A DNA stretch of 39,658 bases from Pirellulales bacterium (GTDB taxonomy: Bacteria > Planctomycetota > Planctomycetia > Pirellulales > Pirellulaceae): positions 1-39,658 of the forward strand of contig JAKUOW010000017.1 in assembly GCA_022451045.1 (NCBI GenBank), written 5' to 3'. The translations under genes were made by a program, and so were the position numbers. Under the pieces are notes generated by a model. It worked only from the letters and a program-made list of their open reading frames with translations. It did no database searches and had not been told where the DNA came from. Positions 8,876 through 17,776 of the stretch are shown here, one piece after another (the stretch's first letter is position 1; each line of letters begins with the position of its first letter).

Positions 8876-10357
8876 CTAGGCAAGCAGATCGCTTACTACT
8901 TCTCCACCAACATTGGTAAGTCGCCGCATAATCCCGTTGTGATAATACGTTAGTCGCTTGTGGTCGATACCCAGCGCGTGCAAAAGCGTCGCATGCAAGT
9001 CATTCCAATGCACAGGATTTTCAACGGCAGCATAACCTACCGGGTCTGTACTTCCGTAGGCCAACCCACTTTTGAACGCGCCTCCTGCCATCCAAACACT
9101 AAAACCGTTCTGGTTATGATCACGTCCGGCGCCAACTTCTTCTGCTTTAGACTGGGTAAACGGCGTGCGTCCGAATTCACTCGTAAACAGGATAACCGTA
9201 TCCTTGAGCATGCCACGTTGTTTTAAGTCTTTAATCAATGCTGCTAGTGGCTGGTCAACGCGCCCCGCTTCCCGGGTGTGGTTTTTCTTATTGTCTTCAT
9301 GACCATCCCAGTTCACTCTCGGACTTTGAAAGGCGCCACCAGAAAACAGCTGAACAAATCGCACGCCGTTTTCTAGTAATCGTCTTGTTAAAAGACACGC
9401 ACGCCCAAAGTAATTTGTCTCTCCGTCACCTAGACCATACATCGCATGCGTTTCTTTAGACTCTTTGCCAAGGTCAGTAATCTCAGGCACGACGCGTTGC
9501 ATGCGTGCTGCCAATTCGTAGCTCTTTATCCTTGAAATCAAAACATCATCATCGCCCTGTTCGTTTTGCAACCGGCGATTGAGGCGTGCAAGAAGATTGC
9601 GGGTTGCCGATTCTTGTTCATCACTGATGCCTACAGGTCGATCCAAGTCATCAATCGCTGTTCCCTGACTCCGCATGATCACACCCTGATGGCGTGCCGG
9701 CAGGAACCCGTTAGTCCAGTTTATAGAGCCACCGGCGGGTAAGCTCCTGGCATCAGGGAACACTACATAGGAGGGTAGATTTTGCGTTTCTGCTCCAAGG
9801 CCATATGAAACCCATGAGCCAAAGACAGGGAATCCATTTAGCCGAAACCCCGTAGACTCCTGAAACGTGGCTGGCGTGTGATTTGATGTTTCCGCGAACA
9901 TCGAATTCACAACTGTCAATTCATCAGCGACAGTTGCAAGGTGTGGAAACAAGTCGCTTATCCACAAACCACTTTCTCCATGCTGTTTAAAAGCAAAATC
10001 AGATTGTCTCAATCGACCGACCTGTCCAAAAAACACATCCGGTTGTTCATCTCGCCCAAGTCCTTCGACTAGAGTCTTGCCATGAAACTTGGAAAGTTCC
10101 GGTTTGTAGTCAAAGGAATCCACCTGACTAAAACCGCCGGTCGCCACGACATGTACAACACGCTTGGCTCTGGAAAGATGATGCGGCCCAGGATCTGCTG
10201 CTTCTGCAGGCACTCCACTTTCCTCATCTGCAAGCAGCGCCTTATCTTCAAGCAATAGCGCGGTAGCAGCCGTAGCTCCCAGGCCAAACTGCAGGGATTG
10301 AAGAAAGCCACGACGTGACATGAAAGCGTTTCTGGTATGGGATGGCAATGAAAACAC
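8876..10357 (-). CDS. DUF1501 family secreted protein
   Basis: A 493-residue protein. The GTG at 10357 has a good AGGTGA just upstream. An internal ATG at 10321 (residue 13) would start right before the Tat motif SRRGFLQSLQFGLGATAATA, so either start gives an exported protein. The domain resembles the other two DUF1501 proteins in the window: VVATGGFSQVDSFDYKP near 70-86, FAETSNHTPATFQESTGF near 157-174, LFTSEFGRTPFTQ near 390, and GRDHNQNGFSVW near 410. It is the last gene of a leftward operon, three bases after the DUF1549/DUF1553 gene, which is the standard planctomycete pairing. The function of the pair is unknown; roles in processing sulfated or complex polysaccharides have been proposed from genome context only. 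Confidence 0.9.
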   Translation of the reverse strand: MFSLPSHTRNAFMSRRGFLQSLQFGLGATAATALLLEDKALLADEESGVPAEAADPGPHHLSRAKRVVHVVATGGFSQVDSFDYKPELSKFHGKTLVEGLGRDEQPDVFFGQVGRLRQSDFAFKQHGESGLWISDLFPHLATVADELTVVNSMFAETSNHTPATFQESTGFRLNGFPVFGSWVSYGLGAETQNLPSYVVFPDARSLPAGGSINWTNGFLPARHQGVIMRSQGTAIDDLDRPVGISDEQESATRNLLARLNRRLQNEQGDDDVLISRIKSYELAARMQRVVPEITDLGKESKETHAMYGLGDGETNYFGRACLLTRRLLENGVRFVQLFSGGAFQSPRVNWDGHEDNKKNHTREAGRVDQPLAALIKDLKQRGMLKDTVILFTSEFGRTPFTQSKAEEVGAGRDHNQNGFSVWMAGGAFKSGLAYGSTDPVGYAAVENPVHWNDLHATLLHALGIDHKRLTYYHNGIMRRLTNVGGEVVSDLLA

Positions 10358-10360
10358 AAA

Positions 10361-12661
10361 TCACCTCACAAGGACTAACTCATTGGAATTGAGTACAGCT
10401 CGACACACAGGAACCAATCCAACCTGACCTATAACCTGAACCAAATCTTCCATTTCCTCATCGGTTGGATTACGCGAGTACGCCAATCGAATCAAGTAAA
10501 CCACCTGATCCTCTACGGAATCACCTGCTTCATATACGAGCCGATTGGCAAGCATAGTTGAGGCACGCGTTGCAAATGAGTTGTTCATTAAGGCGAGTGC
10601 CTGCAACGGGGTTGTGGTAACACTTCGATTTGGTGACTTAGTGGATGGATCTGGACAATCAAACGTATCCATGAAGGGACTGCGGCCGGATCTAACAATC
10701 GTGCGATAGACACTTCGTCGGTTAAAAGACTCACCAACCGGATCAAAGACCTCATAGAACTGTGAGTTTGCATTAAACGTCGTGAAGTCGAAGTACCCGG
10801 GCCCATGCATTTCACTTGTAAGCTGTCCGGAAATGGCAAGCAATGTGTCACGCAGCGACTCGGACTCCAGTCTCCTGGGCGTGCGGCGCCATACGAGACG
10901 ATTTCCTGCATCAACGGCCTTGGCATCTTCTCTAGATCGAGACGACTGCTTATAGGTTGCGGAAGTGAGTATCAGTCGATGCATCGATTTAATACTGAAT
11001 TCTTGTTGAATGAACTCGTCGGCAAGCCACTCAAGCAATTCCGGATGACTCCGTTGGCCGCCGTTAAACCCAAGATCATTGGGGGTATCCACCAAGCCCG
11101 TTCCAAAATGATAGTGCCAAAGTCGGTTTACCATTGTTCTGGCAAATAGGGGGTTACCTTTGTTCGCAATCCATTCCGCCAGCGCTAATCTCCTACGGCT
11201 ATCAGTAGCGTCAGTTGGCAGTTCAAATTCCGCAGATACTCCCTTGAGCGACTTTATGCCCGCTGGCTGAACTAACTCTCCACGCGTTTCCGGGTCACCG
11301 CGAAGTAAAACGTGCGTTTCTGGAGGGTCCTGTGATTTAATCGAGTACTGAGAGAAATCACCGTAACGTTCTTTCGATTCTCCCAACTGCTTAATTTCAA
11401 AATCGCTCAGGCCAATTTCCTTGGCAAGGTTTTGACGGTATTCATATACCGCAGACTTCTTCCTGTTGTCATCAAGCTCGGCGGGCGTAGAAACATCAAC
11501 GAAGATATCCTGACCATGAAAGGTACCTGCCAGTGCCGCTGTGATTTGATAGTACTCTTTCTGCAGGATTGGGTCGAACTTGTGATCATGACATCGGGCG
11601 CAGTTTACCGTCAGTCCGAGAAATGTCTGAGTGATTGCAGATGTCATATCTTCGAGTTGATCCTGCCTGACAACGCGTTTAAATACCGGGCTGCGTTGCG
11701 AGAATCCTACTTCGTCCCACTCACCTGCTCCGAGAAATCCTGTGGCAATGCGAGCGTACATGTCGTCACGTGCAATCTCGTCTCCGGCCAATTGCAATTT
11801 CGTGAATTCGTCATAAGGCATATCCTGATTTAGTGCATCAATAACCCAGTCGCGATATCGCCAGGAATTCTTGCGAAGTTTGTCGCGTTCAAACCCCTGA
11901 CTCTCGCCAAAGCGAATGACATCAAGCCAGTGCCGCGCCCAACGTTCGCCATATGTTGGCGAGCTGAGCAAACGATCCACAAGCCTTTCGTAAGCATCTG
12001 TTGAATCATCCACAAGAGCATTCTGCAAATCGTGCGGCGATGGCGGCAATCCGGTCACGTCAAGATAAAGCCGACGTACAAGAATTTCTTTTTCAGCGGG
12101 CGGGGATGGTAAAAGACGATGCTCATCCAGTTTCGCTAGGATAAAGTTGTCAATTGAGTTGTTGGCAACATTCCATTTCTGTTTTGAGATCCTCCGTGAA
12201 TACTCCGGTGGATCAGGTCGAGTGATTGGCTGCAAGGACCACCAGTCATAACCGGCACGATTTTCACTGCTGTACCGGAACACATCGATTGGATCCGTGC
12301 CCCAATTTGCACCTCCGGAAATCCATTTCGCTAACACAGCCTTTTCTTCTTGGGGTATGGGATGCTCTGGCGGCATTTCATCGCTCGCAATACGTTGCCA
12401 AAGCAGACTGTTTTCCAAATCACCAGCTTCCAATGTCGGACCACTATCACCACCTTTTTCAACGGCAGTTTTGGAAAGCAGATCGAGCCCACCCTTCAAG
12501 TCGAAGCCGTTATGACATTCGGTGCAACGCTTAACTAATATCGCTGCAACGCTAGAGTCAAATTCCTGATCCCCAGCTACCACTGGATCGACGACGGCGT
12601 GAAAAAACGTGCCAGAGACAATCAGTAGTGAGATAATTTTTCGCAAATCGGACTTATTCAT
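10361..12661 (-). CDS. PSCyt1/DUF1549/DUF1553 cytochrome-type protein
   Basis: A 766-residue secreted protein with the classic planctomycete architecture. A signal peptide spans about residues 8-30. A PSCyt1 domain carries the haem-binding motif CTECH (46-50) and a distal MPPEHP near 96-101. DUF1549 (PSCyt2) spans about 165-375 and includes RLYLDVTGLPPSP, RWARHWLDVIRFGES and a second CxxCH (CARCH, 354-358). DUF1553 (PSD1) spans about 480-740 and includes LAEWIANKGNPLFART, NRLWHYHFGTGLV and RSVYRT. It probably acts as a c-type cytochrome or redox-linked enzyme in the periplasm; its chemistry is unknown. The start overlaps the end of the upstream isomerase-like gene by 8 bases, and a DUF1501 gene follows after 3 bases, so the three genes form one operon. 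Confidence 0.9.
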   Translation of the reverse strand: MNKSDLRKIISLLIVSGTFFHAVVDPVVAGDQEFDSSVAAILVKRCTECHNGFDLKGGLDLLSKTAVEKGGDSGPTLEAGDLENSLLWQRIASDEMPPEHPIPQEEKAVLAKWISGGANWGTDPIDVFRYSSENRAGYDWWSLQPITRPDPPEYSRRISKQKWNVANNSIDNFILAKLDEHRLLPSPPAEKEILVRRLYLDVTGLPPSPHDLQNALVDDSTDAYERLVDRLLSSPTYGERWARHWLDVIRFGESQGFERDKLRKNSWRYRDWVIDALNQDMPYDEFTKLQLAGDEIARDDMYARIATGFLGAGEWDEVGFSQRSPVFKRVVRQDQLEDMTSAITQTFLGLTVNCARCHDHKFDPILQKEYYQITAALAGTFHGQDIFVDVSTPAELDDNRKKSAVYEYRQNLAKEIGLSDFEIKQLGESKERYGDFSQYSIKSQDPPETHVLLRGDPETRGELVQPAGIKSLKGVSAEFELPTDATDSRRRLALAEWIANKGNPLFARTMVNRLWHYHFGTGLVDTPNDLGFNGGQRSHPELLEWLADEFIQQEFSIKSMHRLILTSATYKQSSRSREDAKAVDAGNRLVWRRTPRRLESESLRDTLLAISGQLTSEMHGPGYFDFTTFNANSQFYEVFDPVGESFNRRSVYRTIVRSGRSPFMDTFDCPDPSTKSPNRSVTTTPLQALALMNNSFATRASTMLANRLVYEAGDSVEDQVVYLIRLAYSRNPTDEEMEDLVQVIGQVGLVPVCRAVLNSNELVLVR

Positions 12662-13544
12662 ATGACTTTAGTGCACGTTGGTCACCGATTTCGGCTAAGA
12701 CCTTTTTCATCCCCTTGAGATTTGCCTGAAGAGCAATTTCTGTATCGGTATCTGATCGATGATCCAGTATGCCAATCGGGCCAGTATATCCACTCGCTTG
12801 TACCGTCTTAATCATCTGAGTCTCAAATTTGCCATCACCGATCGGAAGGATCTTAGGTTGAGCTCCTGCATTCATGCCGTTGAGATTCAGACAATGCAAA
12901 TAGGGCTTCATCGTCTTGAGAGCATTTGCAAAGCGATCGATGTGGTCATGGCCGTGGTGAAAGTTGTAAACCAAGCCAACATGATCTGCATCATGTTTCT
13001 CGCGCAAGTACTTGCACACTGCCACCATGTTCTCAGGTTCACCGCTCCATCCACCGTGATTGTAGATTCCAAGCTTTAGTCCTAATTCCTTAGTCGTTTC
13101 CACCAGATGCATGATGCTCTGTGCAGATGCGGCAATTTTCTCTTGCTGAGTACCTTCAGCCGGACTTCGTGCAATTATCCAAACTTGCGGCTTTATGCCG
13201 TGCTTCTTAATCAGCGGCGTCATGGAATCATGCCAGTCCCAAAATGCGAAGTACTCCAGATCATGCTTTTTGTATTGCAGGATCTCCTCTTCAAAAGTTG
13301 GGATATCCTTAGCACGCCAGTCATATGCCACTCGTTTGATCCCGAGCTTGACTAGCATTTCAGCACGTGCCGCTGGACCACGCATTTTTGAGTCAAACGG
13401 AACGATGCACCATGCAACTAGCTTTTGTTTCTCAAAAATCGATCCTTGTGATTTTGCCGCTTTATCTTCTGCTCGCGTATAGACGGCCATCAATAAGCCC
13501 ATCATTACGGCAACACAGGCCAGGCACGTAAATGGTCGTTTCAT
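12654..13544 (-). CDS. Secreted sugar phosphate isomerase/epimerase-like TIM barrel
   Basis: A 296-residue protein. The first 26 residues (MKRPFTCLACVAVMMGLLMA...) form a signal peptide; the rest matches the AP-endonuclease-2/xylose-isomerase-like TIM barrel family. Visible features are LGIKRVAYDWRAKDIPTFEEE near 67, YFAFWDWHD near 97, a conserved KLGIYNHGGW near 157-166, HVGLVYNFHHGHDH near 191-204, LNLNGMNAG near 221-229, and YTGPIGILDHR near 253. The His, Asp and Glu residues in these strands would be metal ligands. Exported members of this family are frequent in planctomycetes and are thought to act on sugars, but no substrate can be named. It is the first gene of the operon that continues with the DUF1549/DUF1553 and DUF1501 genes; its last 8 bases overlap the next start. 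Confidence 0.82.
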   Translation of the reverse strand: MKRPFTCLACVAVMMGLLMAVYTRAEDKAAKSQGSIFEKQKLVAWCIVPFDSKMRGPAARAEMLVKLGIKRVAYDWRAKDIPTFEEEILQYKKHDLEYFAFWDWHDSMTPLIKKHGIKPQVWIIARSPAEGTQQEKIAASAQSIMHLVETTKELGLKLGIYNHGGWSGEPENMVAVCKYLREKHDADHVGLVYNFHHGHDHIDRFANALKTMKPYLHCLNLNGMNAGAQPKILPIGDGKFETQMIKTVQASGYTGPIGILDHRSDTDTEIALQANLKGMKKVLAEIGDQRALKSYE

Positions 13545-13655
13545 TTCTCAATCCTACTAACTATATGTTGAATACTTGCAAACATTTTAGCCGATGATCG
13601 CAGATCATGTAGGCATCAACTAGTGGTTGGCTGTCAGAGGTGCCATCTCAGGGAA

Positions 13656-16505
13656 TTACCTGAAGAACTCACGCGTTTCAACAGCTTCATCTACGACAAG
13701 CCCGCCCTCAATCGCCTTCTGAAGAAACTCTCGTCCCTCCTCTCGCTGAGCATAGATTAGTTGCCCGGGGCTAACGCAGTCATTCCAATGACGCTGGAAG
13801 ACCTCGGCGATCTCTCGTTTTGTTGCCAACCTACTTGGTACGGCATGTATCATAATGAGCTCGCGTGACACATCAACGTGCTCATACTTCTCCTCAAAAT
13901 ACTTCTTCAGGAAATTCGGAAGCACACTGGCAAACCATGGATGACGCACTTTCGTCGAGAATTTCTTCAAATCTACAAATCGTTCGATCAGGTATCGCGG
14001 TTTTTCCGGAGGTGAGAAAATCTCCGACATCGCAGTCGTGAATACCTCGCGTTCCTCATCTTCTGCTTCTTCAAGAAACACACGTACATACCCACCGGCT
14101 TGTTTGCTGATATGAAGTTGGTCTCTTAATTTCAGCCAATTCCCAAATGGGATTAACTCGGTATCGCGTAGTGCACACAAAACCGCCTCAGCTACTTGAA
14201 GGGTAAAGGACTCACTCGTCCAAGCCACGGCCTGACCTGAAAACGGTGGAAAACCCATACTTAACGGCGTTTTGGTCGCAGATACGGTTACTGACTTCGC
14301 CGCGACTGACTTAAAAGGTTTACCGATCGCCCAGAGCTGGTAATTTTTTTTTCGATCGCCTGCTCGTGAGAGCATATCGTCGTTAAGGATAGCAGTGGTC
14401 TGTTCAATTCCTTTTGGTTTTATTTCCGTGAATGCCGGATGAACATGAGCAACCCCTTTTTCCACCATACCGTCATCCGTAACACCGTAAATGCGTGTGT
14501 GTTTTTTACAGAACCGTTTGTAATCAGAGAGTCCCTTTAGAAATTCCGGGGCAATGCACACAACGTCCCAGTTATTGGCAAGCTTTTGCTTCACATGTGG
14601 ATCTAGCCGCATCGAGCGACCTCGCAACTGATTGACGCTCATGGATGTGGTTACTGTGGTCAGATCCACCAGTACATTAATCTTATTTGCATCCCATCCT
14701 TCGCCCAACAATCCACGCGTTCCAACCAAACAGCGCGTATAACCCTTGAGAAACAAATCCGTGATCATCTCCACGTAAACCCGTGGTACCCAATCAGATC
14801 CTTTTGCCTTAAGTAAACGATAACCCTCCATTTCTTCCCAGCCCAATTCCACTTCATAATCGTTTTCCTGAAGCCATTGGGATGCGGCTTCATGAAACAC
14901 TAGGAACAAATCATCGTCTATCAAAACGGTCTGTCCGGTAACGAGCACCGGATCCAGTTCATCCGTCTCGGCGTCTCGGATAAGCGTCTTAAATGCCGCT
15001 ATAGCACCGCCAACTTCGTTATCAAGAATATGACTCACCTCAGCACTAATCGCTGACGTTTTCTCAAAATCACAAACAACAACCGCCCGGATCGAATCGC
15101 CTAACACTTCGCGTTCTCGAGAGAGAATTGGCACAAGTGCATTCGCTTTGCTCTGCGAATATGCAAGCACACGATTCACAGGTGATGCACACAGTTGATT
15201 TCCGGTTTCGGTGATTTGTACACCTAGCAAACGAAGTTGTCGTTTGACGCGATCTGCCAAATCGTGATTCGCTGCATCCGACGACTTCATCAAGTACAAG
15301 CGCACATACCGATCAACCGTCGGTATCGAGTAAGACAGCAAGTCGTGATATGTCATCCTGAGTGCGTTAGTGACTTCGGGTACGCCAGCTGGGACGTCCC
15401 GATCGTGTTCTGCAAGAAACACCCGTGCAGCGGATGAATAGGACGGTGTCCGATGTGCGAATTCTGCCCAATTTTTTGCTGGGCCGTGTGGTAACAACTG
15501 CTCATCGAGGGATTTGTAAGTCCAGTCGACCAGACTCATACGATCTTCTCCCTCCCCAACATTGTCCAGTTCATGAAGCAATGCCTGCATATGATCGGAT
15601 GTACCGGAGATAAACTCCAATTCTTCAGATGTGGGTCTGACGAAGTAACATAGATCCTTATAGGGAGCCATGAATCCATCTTTTACAACAGCCGGAATCG
15701 GTGTTTCAAAGTCGATGTCGCCAAGCAACTGTGTGTATGTTTCCCAGTCATCGTTTTTCTGTTCATCTTCCGTTGGAGGAGTTGCCGTCAATCCGATGAT
15801 GACCGGGTCATCGAGATGATGTTGGATGGAGTTGAGTATACGTCCCCAATGCCCAACCAGATGATGACACTCGTCGAGAATCACCAAGCCCACACCTACT
15901 TGTTTCAGTAATTCGAGATTCTCAAGTGCACTGGAATGCAAAGTACTAAGTGCTTCATCCGATTGCGTGATAACATCGCGCATCTTTTTACCGTAAAACG
16001 CGATTCGCTGATCATAATAATCGGGATTCTGTTTCGCCAAGTCTTCAATCCACTGCCATGCTTCCTCAGCATTATGAGCCTGCTCCTTTAACATTAACGA
16101 TTCAACCCATAGCTCTCTGGCGAGCTTAACGAGCTCCTCACCTCCTCGCGATGGTAGCGTTAATGACTGATAGGTAAGCGACGTGAATAGAGCCGGTTTC
16201 TTCGGGTTCATCGACAGCAGATTGTCCGGCACGACTTCACCATCAACGGTGAACAAATCCGTACGCGCGAGCCATTGCGATTGGATTGCTGAATTTGGGC
16301 TAAGTACAACTGCAGGCCTTTTGATGAGTTCTGCCCACAGGTAGAGTCCCGTCACTGTTTTACCGGAACCAGGTGGAGCATTTACGTACAGCTTCTTATC
16401 CCCAGCCCGGAGCTGGCTTTGAGCAATTTCCACAACTTCAGCTTGACTAGGCCGAAGTTGACCGGAGAAGGAAATAGAAGGAAAAGAATTCACCACGCGT
16501 ACCAC
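13656..16505 (-). CDS. Large superfamily 2 DEAD/DEAH-type helicase
   Basis: A 949-residue soluble protein with a full set of SF2 motifs: Q-like LRPSQ near 17-21, Walker A APPGSGKT at 43-50, motif II DECHH at 211-215, motif III TATPP at 240-244, motif V GTRGLLGEGWD at 595-605, and motif VI QLRGRSMR at 626-633. There is a long insertion between motifs Ia and II (about residues 115-200, charged and helical), another between the RecA lobes (about 280-440), and a roughly 300-residue C-terminal domain with no recognised motif. No nuclease or methylase motif is visible. The motif V/VI wording resembles uncharacterised helicases of other phyla (from memory, mycobacterial ones). DNA or RNA unwinding is inferred. 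It is transcribed alone and divergently from the phosphate transporter, with 94 bases between the starts. Confidence 0.82.
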   Translation of the reverse strand: MVRVVNSFPSISFSGQLRPSQAEVVEIAQSQLRAGDKKLYVNAPPGSGKTVTGLYLWAELIKRPAVVLSPNSAIQSQWLARTDLFTVDGEVVPDNLLSMNPKKPALFTSLTYQSLTLPSRGGEELVKLARELWVESLMLKEQAHNAEEAWQWIEDLAKQNPDYYDQRIAFYGKKMRDVITQSDEALSTLHSSALENLELLKQVGVGLVILDECHHLVGHWGRILNSIQHHLDDPVIIGLTATPPTEDEQKNDDWETYTQLLGDIDFETPIPAVVKDGFMAPYKDLCYFVRPTSEELEFISGTSDHMQALLHELDNVGEGEDRMSLVDWTYKSLDEQLLPHGPAKNWAEFAHRTPSYSSAARVFLAEHDRDVPAGVPEVTNALRMTYHDLLSYSIPTVDRYVRLYLMKSSDAANHDLADRVKRQLRLLGVQITETGNQLCASPVNRVLAYSQSKANALVPILSREREVLGDSIRAVVVCDFEKTSAISAEVSHILDNEVGGAIAAFKTLIRDAETDELDPVLVTGQTVLIDDDLFLVFHEAASQWLQENDYEVELGWEEMEGYRLLKAKGSDWVPRVYVEMITDLFLKGYTRCLVGTRGLLGEGWDANKINVLVDLTTVTTSMSVNQLRGRSMRLDPHVKQKLANNWDVVCIAPEFLKGLSDYKRFCKKHTRIYGVTDDGMVEKGVAHVHPAFTEIKPKGIEQTTAILNDDMLSRAGDRKKNYQLWAIGKPFKSVAAKSVTVSATKTPLSMGFPPFSGQAVAWTSESFTLQVAEAVLCALRDTELIPFGNWLKLRDQLHISKQAGGYVRVFLEEAEDEEREVFTTAMSEIFSPPEKPRYLIERFVDLKKFSTKVRHPWFASVLPNFLKKYFEEKYEHVDVSRELIMIHAVPSRLATKREIAEVFQRHWNDCVSPGQLIYAQREEGREFLQKAIEGGLVVDEAVETREFFR

Positions 16506-16599
16506 TCTATTGATTAAACTCAGATCCCGCCAAACCTAATACTTATCCATTATACCACGGCCACTGATACAGCCCTAAAAACCGTGTTAAACTTCATGA

Positions 16600-17703
16600 A
16601 TGGGAACTGCAATCATTATTCTCGCAGTCGTCGCACTTGCGTTTGCTAACGGCGCTAACGACAACTTTAAAGGCGTTGCTACACTTGCCGGCAGTCGTAC
16701 AACTACGCAGAAGACAGCTCTGATTTGGGCAACCGTTGCTACATTCCTTGGTAGCCTCACAGCAATCGCACTGGCATCTGCGTTAGCCAATGCATTTGCA
16801 GGCAAAGGCCTCGTGCCGGCGGAACTTGCCCAAACCCAAAGCTATGGAGCAGCGGTGGCACTTGCGGCAGCAGCAACGGTTCTCATAGCTTCCAGCCTCG
16901 GCATGCCGATTTCAACAACACATAGTCTCGTGGGCGCACTTGTCGGCGCTGGCTTGATGGCTAATACACAAATAAACCTTGAGAAACTGAGCAGCGGTTT
17001 TGCCATACCATTGATTACCAGCCCACTGATCGCCATTTCAGCTGCTGCACTACTGTTACCGCTGATCCGGAGGATATCCGGATCGACCTCGATTAGTGAT
17101 GCTGAGTGCATTTGTATTGACACCGAAGAACCGGCATCGGCATGCATGATGAATGACATGGCACTCACCACAGATTCAGCTCCGCGAATCACGACGGGCA
17201 CAAAACAGCAATGCGACGACTCAGCCACCGCATCGACAATACGTGTATCAACAAACCAGATAGTCGATCGATGCCACTTTCTATCTGCCGGCATGGTTAG
17301 CTATGCACGTGGGCTCAATGACACACCGAAGATCGCTGCGATTCTACTGATTCTGCCGTCGTTCTCAGGTCTGACAGGATTTGGCATCGTGGGATTGACC
17401 ATCGCCGCGGGCGGCCTGATGTTCAGCTATCGGGTTGCACAGACAATGAGTGAAGAAATCACTGAGATGACCGCACCACAAGGTTTGCTTGCTAACATCG
17501 TGACGGCCGTGGTTGTCATCGGAGCAAGTGTTCGTGGTTTACCGGTATCCACAACCCACGTAAGCTGTGGATCCCTCATCGGGATCGGTGCCGCAAATGG
17601 CGGTGCGCGGTGGAAGATGATCTCAAGTATCCTCGCCGCATGGTTACTTACCCTACCGGTCGGCGCCTTGTTTGGCGCACTGTTCATTAGTATTCTCGCA
17701 TAA
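16600..17703 (+). CDS. PiT family inorganic phosphate transporter
   Basis: A 367-residue inner-membrane protein with about ten hydrophobic segments in two halves. The N-terminal half carries the PiT signature ANGANDNFKGVATLAGS (residues 16-32) and GMPISTTHSLVGALVGAG (about 104-121). The C-terminal half repeats the pattern with ARGLNDTPKIAAIL near 237-250 and GLPVSTTHVSCGSLIGIG near 309-326. This internal duplication with GxNDx and STTH motifs is diagnostic of low-affinity phosphate (metal-phosphate)/H+ or Na+ symporters. A hydrophilic central loop of about 60 residues (about 165-230) contains several Cys and Met residues and may be regulatory; that is an inference. The protein is shorter than Escherichia coli PitA (499 residues). 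The S9 peptidase gene follows 73 bases downstream. Confidence 0.92.
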   Translation: MGTAIIILAVVALAFANGANDNFKGVATLAGSRTTTQKTALIWATVATFLGSLTAIALASALANAFAGKGLVPAELAQTQSYGAAVALAAAATVLIASSLGMPISTTHSLVGALVGAGLMANTQINLEKLSSGFAIPLITSPLIAISAAALLLPLIRRISGSTSISDAECICIDTEEPASACMMNDMALTTDSAPRITTGTKQQCDDSATASTIRVSTNQIVDRCHFLSAGMVSYARGLNDTPKIAAILLILPSFSGLTGFGIVGLTIAAGGLMFSYRVAQTMSEEITEMTAPQGLLANIVTAVVVIGASVRGLPVSTTHVSCGSLIGIGAANGGARWKMISSILAAWLLTLPVGALFGALFISILA

Positions 17704-17776
17704 CCACAACTGCTTGCTGAACTAATTCATCTATCGTCCTTTCCGCACCTTCGACATTCACCAGGAAAACAAATCG

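Noticed and set aside
13594-13608. Short hairpin ATGATC-GCA-GATCAT between the isomerase-like and helicase genes
   Set aside because: The three-base loop and lack of a T-run make it weak, and no function follows from it.
13656-16505. Helicase as part of a defence island
   Set aside because: No nuclease, methylase, toxin, integrase or tRNA is nearby; the neighbours are phosphate transport, a peptidase and planctomycete secreted proteins.
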